DNA from: Ilyonectria destructans
Lineage: Eukaryota; Ascomycota; Sordariomycetes; Hypocreales; Nectriaceae
Assembly: GCA_020740775.1 (NCBI GenBank)
Contig: JAHEWK010000014.1
Coordinates: 620,001-684,000 of the forward strand
DNA: 64,000 nt
Reading direction: 5' to 3'
The position numbers were made by a program, and so were the translations under genes. The notes beneath the pieces are model-generated. The model worked only from the letters and a program-made list of their open reading frames with translations. It did no database searches and was not told the origin of the DNA. Below, one piece after another: positions 45,477 through 55,619 of this stretch; within the stretch, counting starts at the first letter, position 1, and every line of letters begins with the position of its first letter.

Positions 45477-46638
45477 ATGACATCGATCCAGCAAGCTCGC
45501 ACCATTGTCGTTCTAGGTGCTACGGGAAATTAAGGACGAGGCGTTGTGCGCGCTCTTCTTCATAAAACATCCCCATCCTTTCACGTCCGTGCCATTACGC
45601 GAGATGTTGAGAGCCCCGCGGCTCAGCGTCTACTAGAAGACTTCCAGTCCCATGGAAGACTGAGTCTTGCAAGCGCTAACATCTATGATATCGAGAGCTT
45701 ACGCTTGACGTTTAAGAGCGCCTATGGGGTCTTTGCTGTAACCCACAATCGACTCCCGGGCAAGACTATTGATACTGAGGACCAGCTGCGTCATGAGTTG
45801 GCTGCTGGTAGCAATATTGTGGACGCTGCCGAGTATTGCAAGGTCCAGCACTTTGTCATTAGCAGTCTCCCGAATCTTACGATGTCGAGTGGTGGAGTCT
45901 TCACGAAGGTTTATCATTTTGATTACAAAAACGAAATTGAGCAGCTGGCTCGAAGGCAATTGCCTGCTGTCACAGCTTTAATCCCAGGTTATATGCCACA
46001 TGCTCCATACGAATTCTACTTCTAATTCACGATTCTAGGCCTCTTCTACACCAATATGATTTGGTCGCAGTATTGTCGAAGAGAAGGTAAGTGTTTTCTA
46101 TCGTCTTCAAAAGCTGTTGCTCATTCTTAATCCACAGAAGATGGCTCCGTTCGCTTTTGCGCACCTGTGTCTGGTGACACACTTGCGAATTGGGTTGATC
46201 CAGGGTATGATGTCGGTGTCTTTGCAAGCGGTAAGTGCCGTCCATAACAAAAGTCGACGGGGTGAACAAAAGCTAAGCACAAAAATCACAGAAGTTTTCG
46301 CAGCCGGTCCACAGAAAGCAGGTTCAAAGACGTATCCTGTCGTCAGCCCTAAAATTCCATTTTCTAAGTTTTCAGAAATCTTTTCGACGGTAACATCTCA
46401 ACCTTCTTGCTTCGAGTCAACGACCATGGAAGAATGGGGTGCCACTGTAGCGGCGACAGTCGGGAAGGGATACGAAGAAGATATCAAACAGATGATGCAG
46501 TGGATCGCTATGGCTCCAAGGGATAAAATTTGCTATGGAACTATGGATGCTGCAGATGACACATCCTGGCAGGATCTGGGCGTGCGAGCAAGCACATTCG
46601 AGGAGTGGATGGCAAGGTCAAACTGGCAAGGCCCATAG
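45477..46638 (+). pseudogene. NmrA-like NAD(P)-binding protein gene with one premature stop
   Basis: Four exons (45477-45987, 46039-46086, 46138-46230, 46292-46638) with phase-1 introns of 51, 51 and 61 nt give 333 codons, a normal length for an NmrA-like protein. The N-terminal Rossmann motif should read GATGNQGRGVV, but the Gln codon is TAA at 45531-45533 (one change from CAA), in the dinucleotide-binding loop. Everything downstream stays open: ITRDVESPAAQRL, VFAVTHN, then after splicing IPGLFYTNMIWSQY and CAPVSG. Family members sense NAD(P) redox state or act as reductases. The single lesion suggests recent inactivation, stop-codon readthrough or a sequencing error. Confidence 0.8.
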
Positions 46639-46761
46639 ATTCCGGGTCATAAAGACAAGTCGCATCATTTCTAGCTTCTAAGCGGCTGTTGTTGCAACTT
46701 AGAGTTGAACTTGTGCCTCGGACTCTTCTCTTGTGCTCTGTCAGGTTCACAGAGCTCCCTG

Positions 46762-48468
46762 TCAATATTCTGATCCATCATATTCTTTATCCAGTCCGAC
46801 CGACTCGCCAGCAATCCTTGCAGCGCCGTCTACCTGCTCCCATGGCTCCTCTGAATATTCTTCGAGGCAGGCCTTGCATTTGCCCCAATTTCCACATCCG
46901 CTTTCTCTCCGACCAGTGTGAGCGTTGAATGTCCAACTGCCATGGTCTGGTCTCTTGCCGCCATATAACCCGGCCACTAAGTCGAATTCATCTAGAGGTT
47001 CTGGGAACAGGACGTGTCTTATCTTGTTCCTGTTCATGATTGTGTACACATCAACTCCAGCATCTATTCCAGCAGCAACTGCTCTCTGGAAGTGAATATT
47101 GTCTGTTCTTCGGTTGGCTACTCACATCCCAGTCTGTCGCCACAGATAGGACGTACGGCTCTCGACCTGGTCTAGATAGTTAGCTTTGAGATTCGGGAAT
47201 TTTTTTGACTTGATAAGATCGATAACAGCATCCTCGAAGTATTCGATGTTGCGTCACTTTGGTTCCATAAGAGTACTGACCACATCGCCAAACAATACTA
47301 ATGCTTCCATGCTTCTGGGGAAAGCGTGAACAAAAAATCGGATAAAGTGACCTCGGGACAGCGTGTTACTCGATTCTTCTTCGCCGGGATGCTCATACGT
47401 GGGGTCTTCATTGATGGGGTTTTCTTCGTCAGAATCTTCTTCCTTGGAATCATTATACCTGAGCACCTCTCCATCTCCACCACCATCATTGCATGCTTCA
47501 TCCTCGATCCCGGATGCATCAATTGTGAAGTATCGCAACTCACGGAAGCGCTGCATGTCTTGAGGGGTGCACGGCCAACATCGGGAACCCCTGGACTCGT
47601 GATGTTCGTAGAACATCAGACTTCGCAATGATTCACCGTAGTCGCATGACAGTCTGTATACCATTTCATCCACATAGTCTAGATTCTCTGTACCTCGGAG
47701 CGCAACGGATTATAATTTGTAGGTTGGGGAAGTCGAAGAATATTAGCCAGGATGAACTCCGAGTCCATACCGTGTGTATAAAATCAGCTATCTTAGTCCA
47801 TCCACGTGCATGATGCTAGCAACATCATGTAGGCTCGCCAAACTAGACAGCCAGACTTTTTTGGTAACGCACATTCGAATGACCAACGAGAACCAGCCAA
47901 GGGAAGTTAAACGAGTCTCATGGTAGGCGCGCGTAATGAACTTCAAGTCCCGCAGACGGGGGCACATAGCAATTAAAAGCATCTTCAAGAAGCCATCTTT
48001 GCCGTCCGAGATCTAGGATCGGGCCAGATCAAGCATGTCGTCTGATATGAGGCCGCGCACGACGGTGAAGTGTTTGTCGATCTCATCAGTCTCTAGATAC
48101 CAGCTCACTAGCTCAGCCATTTCCCGACAATATGGCTAGTTCAAGTCAAAGAACCCCCGATCTTTCCAATCACTGCGATCGCGCCAGATCTCGAGAGGCC
48201 GCACATGTCAAAGAAGCAAAGGATCCTCAAGTCCAAAAGCACTGCGCAGTAGGATCGGAATCGTAAATGGCGAGAGGTCTGAAGAAACCCCATACGTATT
48301 GTGTGCGGCCTTGTGGCGTTGCGGAACATCTTTCGAGCAGTTAGCGATGAAGCTGCATGTCGTAGCAAAGCTAAAATGTGACTCGACGGGAATGAAGTCG
48401 ATGGTGCGATTAATGAGTTCTGGTGCCAGTCCGACAATCGGACATGGCGAAATACCAGGCTGTGCCAT
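46762..48468 (-). pseudogene. Decayed F-box-like / leucine-rich protein gene
   Basis: A minus-strand frame starting at ATG 48468 opens with LAPELINRTIDFIPVESHFSF, typical of a fungal F-box-like N terminus. The same frame continues for about 1.7 kb with coherent protein text (for example CPRLRDLKFITRAYHETRL, and near the end LYGGKRPDHGSW). It is interrupted by stops at 48210-48208 (TGA), 48138-48136 (TAG), 48015-48013 (TAG), 47790-47788 (TAG), 47745-47743 (TAA), 47712-47710 (TAA) and 47256-47254 (TGA). Local frame slips are likely near 47720 (FPNLQIIIRCAPRY reads in another frame) and near 47150 (EPYVLSVATDWD). F-box proteins select targets for ubiquitination; this copy cannot make a full protein. 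Confidence 0.72.
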
Positions 48469-49092
48469 CGTATCAGGAGGGGATTTCAGAAACGCGCCGA
48501 TGAAAGACGAGGTTTAATAATATTGGGAGCGTAATAGTGCGACGCTGAAGGGAAGTTTTAAAGACGTTGTGCTGTGGGTGAGTCAGAGGGAAAAAGTGCT
48601 GCCTCGTATGTTGGTTGGTACAGTATAGGCTCGGTTTCAGCCCAGCGGGGAGGACAATCCTTTGGCCTTGAACTAATGCCAATTTGTTCAGCAGCCGTGA
48701 CACAGATTGATGCAGCCATAGAGCCCAACATTTACAATGGGGCTGAGCACCTGCATAAAATGTGCTACAGTCAGAGGATTGACTATGATAAAAATTACCC
48801 CGGACAGCTCTCAGGGCATGCCGTGCGGTGGAGCTTGTCTGGGTTAACAACGCAACTATCTACAGTTTCAACACGGTAATTAATAATACATCATCGGTAA
48901 ATGCGTACACGTGGGCTCTTCAGTAATAATGTGGAGACGAGAAAGGAGACAGAGCTCATATTGTGGCTTTGTTAGCGGATCGAACTCTTTACGGCATTTC
49001 GCGGTCACAGCTTTAATGAAGAAGACGATGTTAAAGGAAACATGTTCACCACATTCCTTAAAATAGAGGAGGTACTGCTGTACTCCGTGAAA
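48469..49092. other. Intergenic, no supported gene
   Basis: About 620 bases, AT-rich towards the right, between the decayed F-box-like gene and the stop of the histidine-repeat protein. Nothing else is recognised. Confidence 0.55.
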
Positions 49093-51404
49093 TTAAATGA
49101 GCAGAGCTCCGAAGCCGAAAGCAACAATGAGAGCCATGTACTTTGTCGCCGTAGCCTGTCCTGCACTTCCACTGGTTATAACCAGAGGCGCCGTCGGCTC
49201 AGTGGTCTGCTTTGTTGCCGTGATCATAGTCGAGGAAGCTGCTGTAGTTGGAGGCGTGGTAGGCTCAGTAACACCTTCCGGACAGTCCCAGTGATCCCCG
49301 TGAGCAACACACTCTCCGCCATCCTCGGAACCCTCAGAATCACTGCTTGGTTCATTGTCAGGGGCGTAAGGAGTCTCTTCGACACCCTCAGGGCAGTGCC
49401 AGTGGTCGCCATGAGCCTCACACTCTCCAATAGCTTCAGAATCCTCGGCGTCACTGGGCTCATCACCAGGAGCATAGGGTGGCTCTTCGACACCGTCAGG
49501 GCAATACCAGTGGTCTCCATGTACAGTGCACTCTCCGGCAGTTTCGTTAACAATAGGCTCCTCGCCAGGAGCATATGGAGGCTCCTCGGTACCTTCTGGG
49601 CAGTGCCAATGGTCACCATGGGCCTCACACTCTCCAGAATCCTCGGAATCTTCAGCATTGCTAGATTCATCCCCTGGGGCATACGCGGGCTCCTCAACAC
49701 CTTCAGGGCAGTGCCAATGGTCTCCGTGTGCAACACACCCTTCAGCACCGTCGGAATCTTCGGAGCTCTCAGAATCCCCCGTATGGTTAGACCCGTCGGC
49801 ATTTGGTTCTTGGCCGGGAGCGTACGGAGGCTCTTCGACGCCCTCTGGGCAATGCCAATGGTCCCCGTGAGCCACGCACTCTTCGGAAGCATCATCGCCG
49901 CCTGCAGAGTTGGGTGGCGAGGTTGGCTCGGGCACACCCTCCGGACAATGCCAGTGATCTCCATGAGCAGAACAAGTTCCTGCAGCTGTCGTCGTAACTT
50001 TTGGCTGTTCGAGCTCTTCAGGTTTCTCTGTTGGTGATGTGGTCGGGGGTGCTGTTGGCTCAGGTACACCTGGGGGACAATGCCAGTGATCTCCGTGAGC
50101 AGAACAAGTACCCGCACTTGTCATCGTTGTTTTGGGCCCCTCGGGCTTCTGGGTCGCGGCCGTATCCGTTGGGTCTTCTGATGGCGGCGTCGTCGGCTCC
50201 GGTACACCCGGAGGGCAACGCCAATGATCACCATGTGCTGAACAGGTTTCTATGGCTGTTGTCTGACCGGAAACCCCGATGCTTTTCGTTGGCGAACTAT
50301 TCGGTGACGCGGTTGGCTCCGGAACGCCTGGGGGGCAATGCCAGTGATCCCCGTGAGGTGAGCAGGTTCCCGGAGCTGTTGTCGTGTCTTTTGGCCCCTC
50401 GGGTTTCTCTGTTGACGATATAGTTGGCGGTATGGTTGGCTCAGGCACACCTGGAGGGCAATGCCAATGATCACCGTGAGCAGAACAGGACCTTGCATTT
50501 GTTGTCGATGTTTTGGGGCCATCGGACTTTTGCGTCGTGCGAGTCTCATCTGGCTCTTCAGGCTCCTCCGTTGGTGATGTAATCGGTGGTGTTGTTGGCT
50601 CGAACACGCCTGGAGGGCAATGCCAGTGATCTCCATGAGGAGAACAAGTTCCTACAGCAGTTGTTGTGTCTTTTGGTTCCTCAGGTTCCTCCGTGGGCGA
50701 TGTGGTTGGAGGTGTGGTTGGCTCTGGTACACCCGGAGGACAATGCCAGTGATCTCCGTGAGGAGAGCAAGCACCCTCCGCTGTTGTCTCTCCCGAAGCC
50801 TCGCTCACGGTGGTGCTTGGGTACGGCTCACAATGCCCTTCCCATGTCAGCAAAATGGTTCGATGGGATGGTATCATATAGAATCATCTTACAGTGATCA
50901 ATATGCAAGCTACACATAGAACCGGTGGGTGAGGGAGGCACCTGGACGGTTGTTGTGGTGCTGCACTGGGGCACTGTTGTGACCGACGACGTGATGCGAT
51001 ACCCTTCTGCCTCCAGAATATCCGATTGGATATAGCCAAAAGCTGTCAGTCTAGGTGTTCCGGACCTGTAGTACACAGTGGTGTAGACGGGGATGACAGA
51101 GCCGGTCCAGGTATGATCCTGAGTGTAGTACTTGTCGTTAATGGAGCTATACATGCTCTGGAAATCAGGGACGGTAGTGGCAATTCCCCATCGCGTGCTG
51201 GTGATATCACTGCATTTTCATAGGTACAAATGTCAGTAATTTGGCCTTTGAATAGTCTAGAAAACACAGCGTCGCTCAAACAGGGGACACTTACGAGCAG
51301 ACCAAGCTTGGCGAGGGAGCTTCCGTTGTCATGGCTCGGGGAATGGCCAGGGCTGAGATGAGCCGGCCCAAAACAAGGCATACGGCCCAAGGCTTGAAGT
51401 ACAT
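49093..51404 (-). CDS. Secreted, GPI-type surface protein with 14 histidine-triad (HxxHxH) repeats
   Basis: Three exons on the minus strand (51404-51295, 51209-50893, 50837-49093) encode 723 aa; introns are 85 and 55 nt. A signal peptide (MYFKPWAVCLVLGRLISALA) is followed by a domain of about 110 residues without a recognised family. Thirteen repeats of C-x3-HGDHWH-C-P-(P/E)-G-V then run to about residue 665, preceded by a related unit (LHIDHWHC) built across intron 2. The third His is replaced in three units (HWR, HWY, HWD). Spacers are Thr/Pro-rich in the first half and Asp/Glu-rich with PPYAPG in the second. A hydrophobic end (YMALIVAFGFGALLI) follows small residues, suggesting a GPI anchor. 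HxxHxH is the histidine-triad pattern of bacterial zinc-binding surface proteins; metal binding here is inference. Confidence 0.88.
49270..50800 (-). repeat. Coding tandem repeat array of the histidine-triad protein
   Basis: About 13 imperfect units of roughly 100-160 bases, each encoding Cys-x3-HGDHWx-Cys plus a variable spacer. Unit cores are well conserved while spacers vary in length and composition. The array also creates long antisense open frames that are not genes. Confidence 0.9.
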
Positions 51405-51485
51405 CTTGACTGAGGTCACTGAATGTCTGCGGTGTAGATGATGGACTGGGAATCATTCAACTGACTAGGAGGCTCTTGTGGTGAC

Positions 51486-51492
51486 TTATATA
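51486..51492 (-). promoter_or_regulatory. TATA box of the histidine-repeat gene
   Basis: TATATAA on the minus strand, 82 bases upstream of the start codon at 51404. Confidence 0.5.
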
Positions 51493-52054
51493 CACATTCG
51501 AGGCTAGCTTGCTGATTGTTGCCAGACGCCAGGTCCGGTGAGCGCTTCAATGCCAAGGCTCGACTTGACAAGTCCATCCTGTGATACATCCATGTTGTCT
51601 CTAGTCCCAACTGTTGCGTGCACATGGATCGGGCTTTGAGAAGTTGGTGGCGTTCAATACTGTCTTCTCGCATTCCTATTTGAGACGCCTCCGTGGGATA
51701 CGTGCAGTCATCAAGGTAGTTCTCAAAAATCTCGCAAGTTGGGAGTAATTCGTAGAGAACTTCTACGGACCAGTCCAATACCAAGGTGGCCTAGTCGACC
51801 AGTTGCCAAGCCCATCAGTACCAGTTCAATCAATGCCACCATGACCTGAGTTACTCTTGGCAAGCGATGAGTCGAACAAAATACGCGGGGGTCACAATCA
51901 TTTAGTGTGCGTGAACATGCATCGCCTAAAGTTCCAATGTAATCGTCTTCGAGAGGAGAACCCTTGTGGATTTTGAGTCGTTTATTGTGTATCCTGGTAG
52001 AGGGGAGGGGAGACGACGAGATGCAGGGCTCAGGTTTGGTGGTGCGGAAAGAAG

Positions 52055-52060
52055 TATAAA
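52055..52060 (+). promoter_or_regulatory. TATA box of the small secreted protein gene
   Basis: TATAAA lies 107 bases upstream of the ATG and is followed by a CA-rich leader. Confidence 0.6.
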
Positions 52061-52161
52061 GAGATGATGAGAAGTAGCAAAAGTTGAGAAAGCAGCACTT
52101 ACACTATCTCGCAGTCACACACCACCTATTTACAAGAATCTCAATTTTGTATCAATTCATC

Positions 52162-52440
52162 ATGGTTACTGTTACCTATTTCCTTGCCGCGGTTGCCGTG
52201 GCCATGGGCGCCACTGCTTTTCCATCAGCCAACCCAGAGACGGGCGCCATCTTCAAGCGTCAGAACTGCCCTCTGCCAGGAGGCAACTGCGAACCCCTCG
52301 AGGATGATGGCAGCCTCGACTGCGAGTGGTGCTGTTACTCGTTCACTCCCCCTCAGGGATCTCTGTGCCACTCCCATGGGTCTGAGACATGCGGTCAGGG
52401 TAACACTGGGTTTGTGTTCCATTGTAGCTCAGACCATTAA
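52162..52440 (+). CDS. Small secreted cysteine-rich protein with KR processing site
   Basis: Single exon, 92 aa. A signal peptide covers about residues 1-19 (ending MGATA). A short propeptide ends in Phe-Lys-Arg (residues 31-33), a Kex2-type dibasic site, leaving a mature peptide of 59 residues with eight Cys (36, 43, 54, 57, 58, 69, 77, 88). Eight Cys, including a CxxCC motif, suggest four disulfides. No family is recognised. Secretion, small size and Cys content are what one expects of effector-like or antimicrobial peptides, but no such activity is shown. It lies between the histidine-repeat protein and another secreted protein, in an accessory stretch. ATG 52162 was chosen because the frame upstream lacks a signal peptide. 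Confidence 0.82.
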   Translation: MVTVTYFLAAVAVAMGATAFPSANPETGAIFKRQNCPLPGGNCEPLEDDGSLDCEWCCYSFTPPQGSLCHSHGSETCGQGNTGFVFHCSSDH

Positions 52441-53263
52441 GGAATCGCAAGTAAGTACAATTATTTCTTACAATATAGCTAGAACTAAAAGCCATAACAG
52501 CTTCACTCAACACGGTTGAATAGCATGATACGGACGATGGATCAAGTTTGGACATGTTGGCTGGTGGCGGGCTGGGTATCTTCTTGCATGTATCTAGCTT
52601 CCTGTTAGAGTAACGACTTCGGCACCGCCCATCTCTGTTAATTGCAGTAAAGTGATACTGTTCCGCCCATCCACCACCATAGCTCAGTAGCATTGAACAG
52701 ATTCCTGTAATAGATCCTAGGATGAGTTTCGTGTGGCTATGTTGGCCCATTTCGCTTCCACCCAGGTCCCCGAGTCGTATGCCGGGTGGGTCGCCGAGTT
52801 CCTCGCTTCCAAGCCGTCAACCAGCCAGAATGTTAAATATTGCAGTACCTTTGGGCAGCGGTATCCGCAGCGACATGCGACCGCATCCTTCCAATAAAAA
52901 CTCGTGTTCATTGCCGAAATAGTCGAATTCTATGCACCTGTATTCGTCTGTTCCTGGACCGCCTGGAAATTCTCCCTCGTATAGTATGAATCCTTCGCAG
53001 GATCATCGGCGACCTTTGTTTTGAAGATTGGGGGCTACATGAATGTGGGAAGTTTTCTGGTTCTCTATGAGATAGAAGGCAATTCTGTTTATCCAACGAC
53101 ACCTATTTAATGAACGTCTTCTGCTTCAATTCCTTGTTCTCTCAACACAGCATCTTATCTTACCAGCACACCTAGCGGGCCAAGCCTTCTTGACTTTCTA
53201 CTTTACCCATCGCCGTCTTTACTATTCTACTCTCTGATATTCCTATAGAACACTTATTCCACC
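52441..53263. other. Intergenic with a possible minus-strand coding remnant
   Basis: About 820 bases. On the minus strand around 53015-52820 one frame reads coherently (GFILYEGEFPGG, EYRCIEFDYFGNEHEF, GRMSLRIPLPKGTAIF) before a TGA. It has no ATG or recognised family and may be the tail of a lost gene. Confidence 0.35.
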
Positions 53264-54474
53264 ATGCGTCCCTCTCATATCGCTACCGCTGCCATCGTTG
53301 CGGCCTCTGGACTGTCCCAAGCCCGGGTTATTCCGGCCAACTCTAAACGCGCCGACGACTACACCAACGAAGTAGTCATCATGCTCCAGTGCAATCACAT
53401 GCAAGACGACTCCGACACCCTCTCTGGCACCAAGGACCAGATGTGGTGGTGGAACGACTACGCTGCCATCTTTGTAGAGCAGGCGGCCGTCACCTACAAG
53501 ACGGCCTATGTCTACGCCCCTGGTCAAGATAACCCTACATACGTCGACTGGACGGCCGGCACTACTAATGACCCCATCACGGCCGATTTTGACGGCGAAA
53601 GGTTCAAGCTCTATGGCCAAGCCGAGACAGGCGATAGTATTGTGAGTGGCATGCAAACCCTAGGTCATGCATTGGTGCTAACCGCCACCAGACTCATGTT
53701 ACCGGAACGGGTAGCTACAAAGGCAACGACTTCACCTGCTACGACACCCCAAAGCAAAACTTCCACGAGCCCGTCTCGGAGGGCGTGCAGTACGTTTGCC
53801 ACAACAAGTACCTTTGTACGCGGTCCAGCCGCGATATCACCCGCTCCGAGATCGAGGTTTCGCAGGGCACCTACGATGTTACTGCGGACGGCAGCTACCC
53901 TATGGACAACCCCGGTGTCGTTGAGGGTGTGACGATGGAGGAGGCTAATGAGAAAGCCCGAGCGTGGGCCGAGAAGATGTATCTGATGCTCATCGAGGCG
54001 GAGTCCACGGGTACGGATCCCGACCATCCCTACTCTATGGGAGACTCGGGCTACAGCATGTACTTCAACATTGACCGCACTGAAAAGGAGGGCGACGCGC
54101 ACTGGGACGCCGGCCGGGTCACCACCATCGCCAACGAACTTGCCAGCTTGATTCCCCCCAAGCTGGTCGAGGGCAGCTCGACCGACTGCGTGTACAACCC
54201 CAAGTCGTCCGTCTGCAAATGGGTCCTTCCTTTCCCTCACGAGATAGTCGTCAAATTCGAGGTAGCCAGGCAGAACGACCCTCGGTGGATGACCCAGGAT
54301 ACCTTTACTATTGCAGTCCGGCCTGACAGCCCCGCCAGTTGCAGCACGACAAACTCGATTGCGACTGTAATTGCTGGAGCGCTGGCTGGTATTTCGGTAG
54401 TTGGCATTGCGAGCAATATGGCTGCCTTTGGATCTGCCATTTCTACAGCAGTTGCTGGAGCAGTTTGCTTGTAA
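53264..54474 (+). CDS. Secreted protein of unknown family with hydrophobic C terminus
   Basis: Two exons (53264-53641 and 53692-54474) with a 50-nt phase-0 intron (GTGAGT, GGTGCTAACC, CACCAG) encode 386 aa. The N terminus is a signal peptide (MRPSHIATAAIVAASGLSQA) followed by a Lys-Arg site at residues 28-29. The body is acidic and Trp/Tyr-rich with few Cys. The C terminus is a long Ala/Gly/Ile/Val-rich hydrophobic region (SIATVIAGALAGISVVGIAS onwards) that could span or insert into a membrane. I do not recognise the family and give no function. It follows the small Cys-rich protein on the same strand; with the histidine-repeat gene this makes three secreted-protein genes in a row. Confidence 0.8.
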
Positions 54475-55619
54475 ACAGGCTGCCGTGACATTGTAGGGGC
54501 TGGCCATAAGCGCCCTCATCGGACGTACGGGCGTGTCTCCGGCTTACCAGTCACATTAGTTCTTTAGATATCAACTGCACATGATTACCTTCATCGTTTT
54601 GTACTCTTCGCAGACGTGGCCTCCATTGCTCACTTGATGTCCCTGATTACATCTGCCCAACAAGGTAGATTGTCGTCATAATTAGCGTGGCCGGTTTAAG
54701 CATATCTTCAAGCTTATGTTACCTTGATGGCTTAACAGACGCCACCACTTGTTGACCAGTACAGGCGAACGAATAGGGCCTTTACTAACCCACGTCAGCG
54801 CGGGTGATACATGCTAAACCTGCTCATTTAATGTATTTATGTTTGGATGGGCCGTTGTTGGCTATTTTCATGACTAAAATCAACTCGTCAATTTTTCCCA
54901 TCGTGTTGTTCTAGCATCCCTATCCCCAATCAGCACCTAGCTAGTTAGCCTGATAGAGGAGTTGCCTAACTTCCTCGTGTCGTGAACGAGCATAGCCCCC
55001 AAGTTTCTTGTCACCGAAATCCAGCTCATCAAGGTGAAGAAACTAAGCCATTCGCCCCTGTCACATTGACGGCAACGGCAACGGCAAAGGTGAATGAACA
55101 CTCCGCTAATGCGTAGTGTAATAATGACGAATATTATATGTGACAGCTCCGCATGCAGCTCGATCAACGTCCTGGCGTATTCGTTTACTTGCGAATTTAC
55201 TTGCGAAGACGGATACGAACTTCACCCCGAGAATTAGTTATATGTATCCGACGACGTCCTCTTCGCAATAAGGTACTTATCCGATAATGTTGCTGAGTAG
55301 AACATCGACACAACACGTATCAGAGTGATGGGAGACTCGGGCAGGGGCGGCGTAGCGGCGAGCACGGGGCTGATGCACCTGGCGGTATCTACTCGACGAT
55401 ACCAACCTCCTATCTAAACCATCTGCAACAGGTTTTTTGTCGATGACCCCTGTGTTTGAAGTTTCGGGGATGGTCAGCAATTAGCGTAGGATAAAATCAG
55501 TCCCTGCTCGCGGGCGCCTATGATCTGGCGAAGGAACGGCGAACCACAAATTACCTCTTCTGTCGCTCTCATTTCTCGTGCTTCAATTCCCTCATGCAAG
55601 GAATCCTACCACGCGCCAG
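54475..55619. other. Intergenic, no supported gene
   Basis: About 1.1 kb between the secreted protein and the HET-domain gene; moderately AT-rich, with no recognisable elements. Confidence 0.55.

Larger units (their letters stand above)
51405..52161. other. Divergent intergenic between two secreted-protein genes
   Basis: About 760 bases containing the promoters of the histidine-repeat gene and of the small secreted protein, each with its own TATA box (separate entries). No further gene is seen. Confidence 0.55.

Noticed and set aside
50001..50423. Open frames on the plus strand opposite the histidine-repeat array
   Set aside because: They arise from the repetitive, biased codon composition of the real minus-strand exon; no domain, start context or splice sites.
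55578..55619. Upstream extension of the HET protein
   Set aside because: Begins at GTG, and fungal genes rarely use this start; the first in-frame ATG is 55620.
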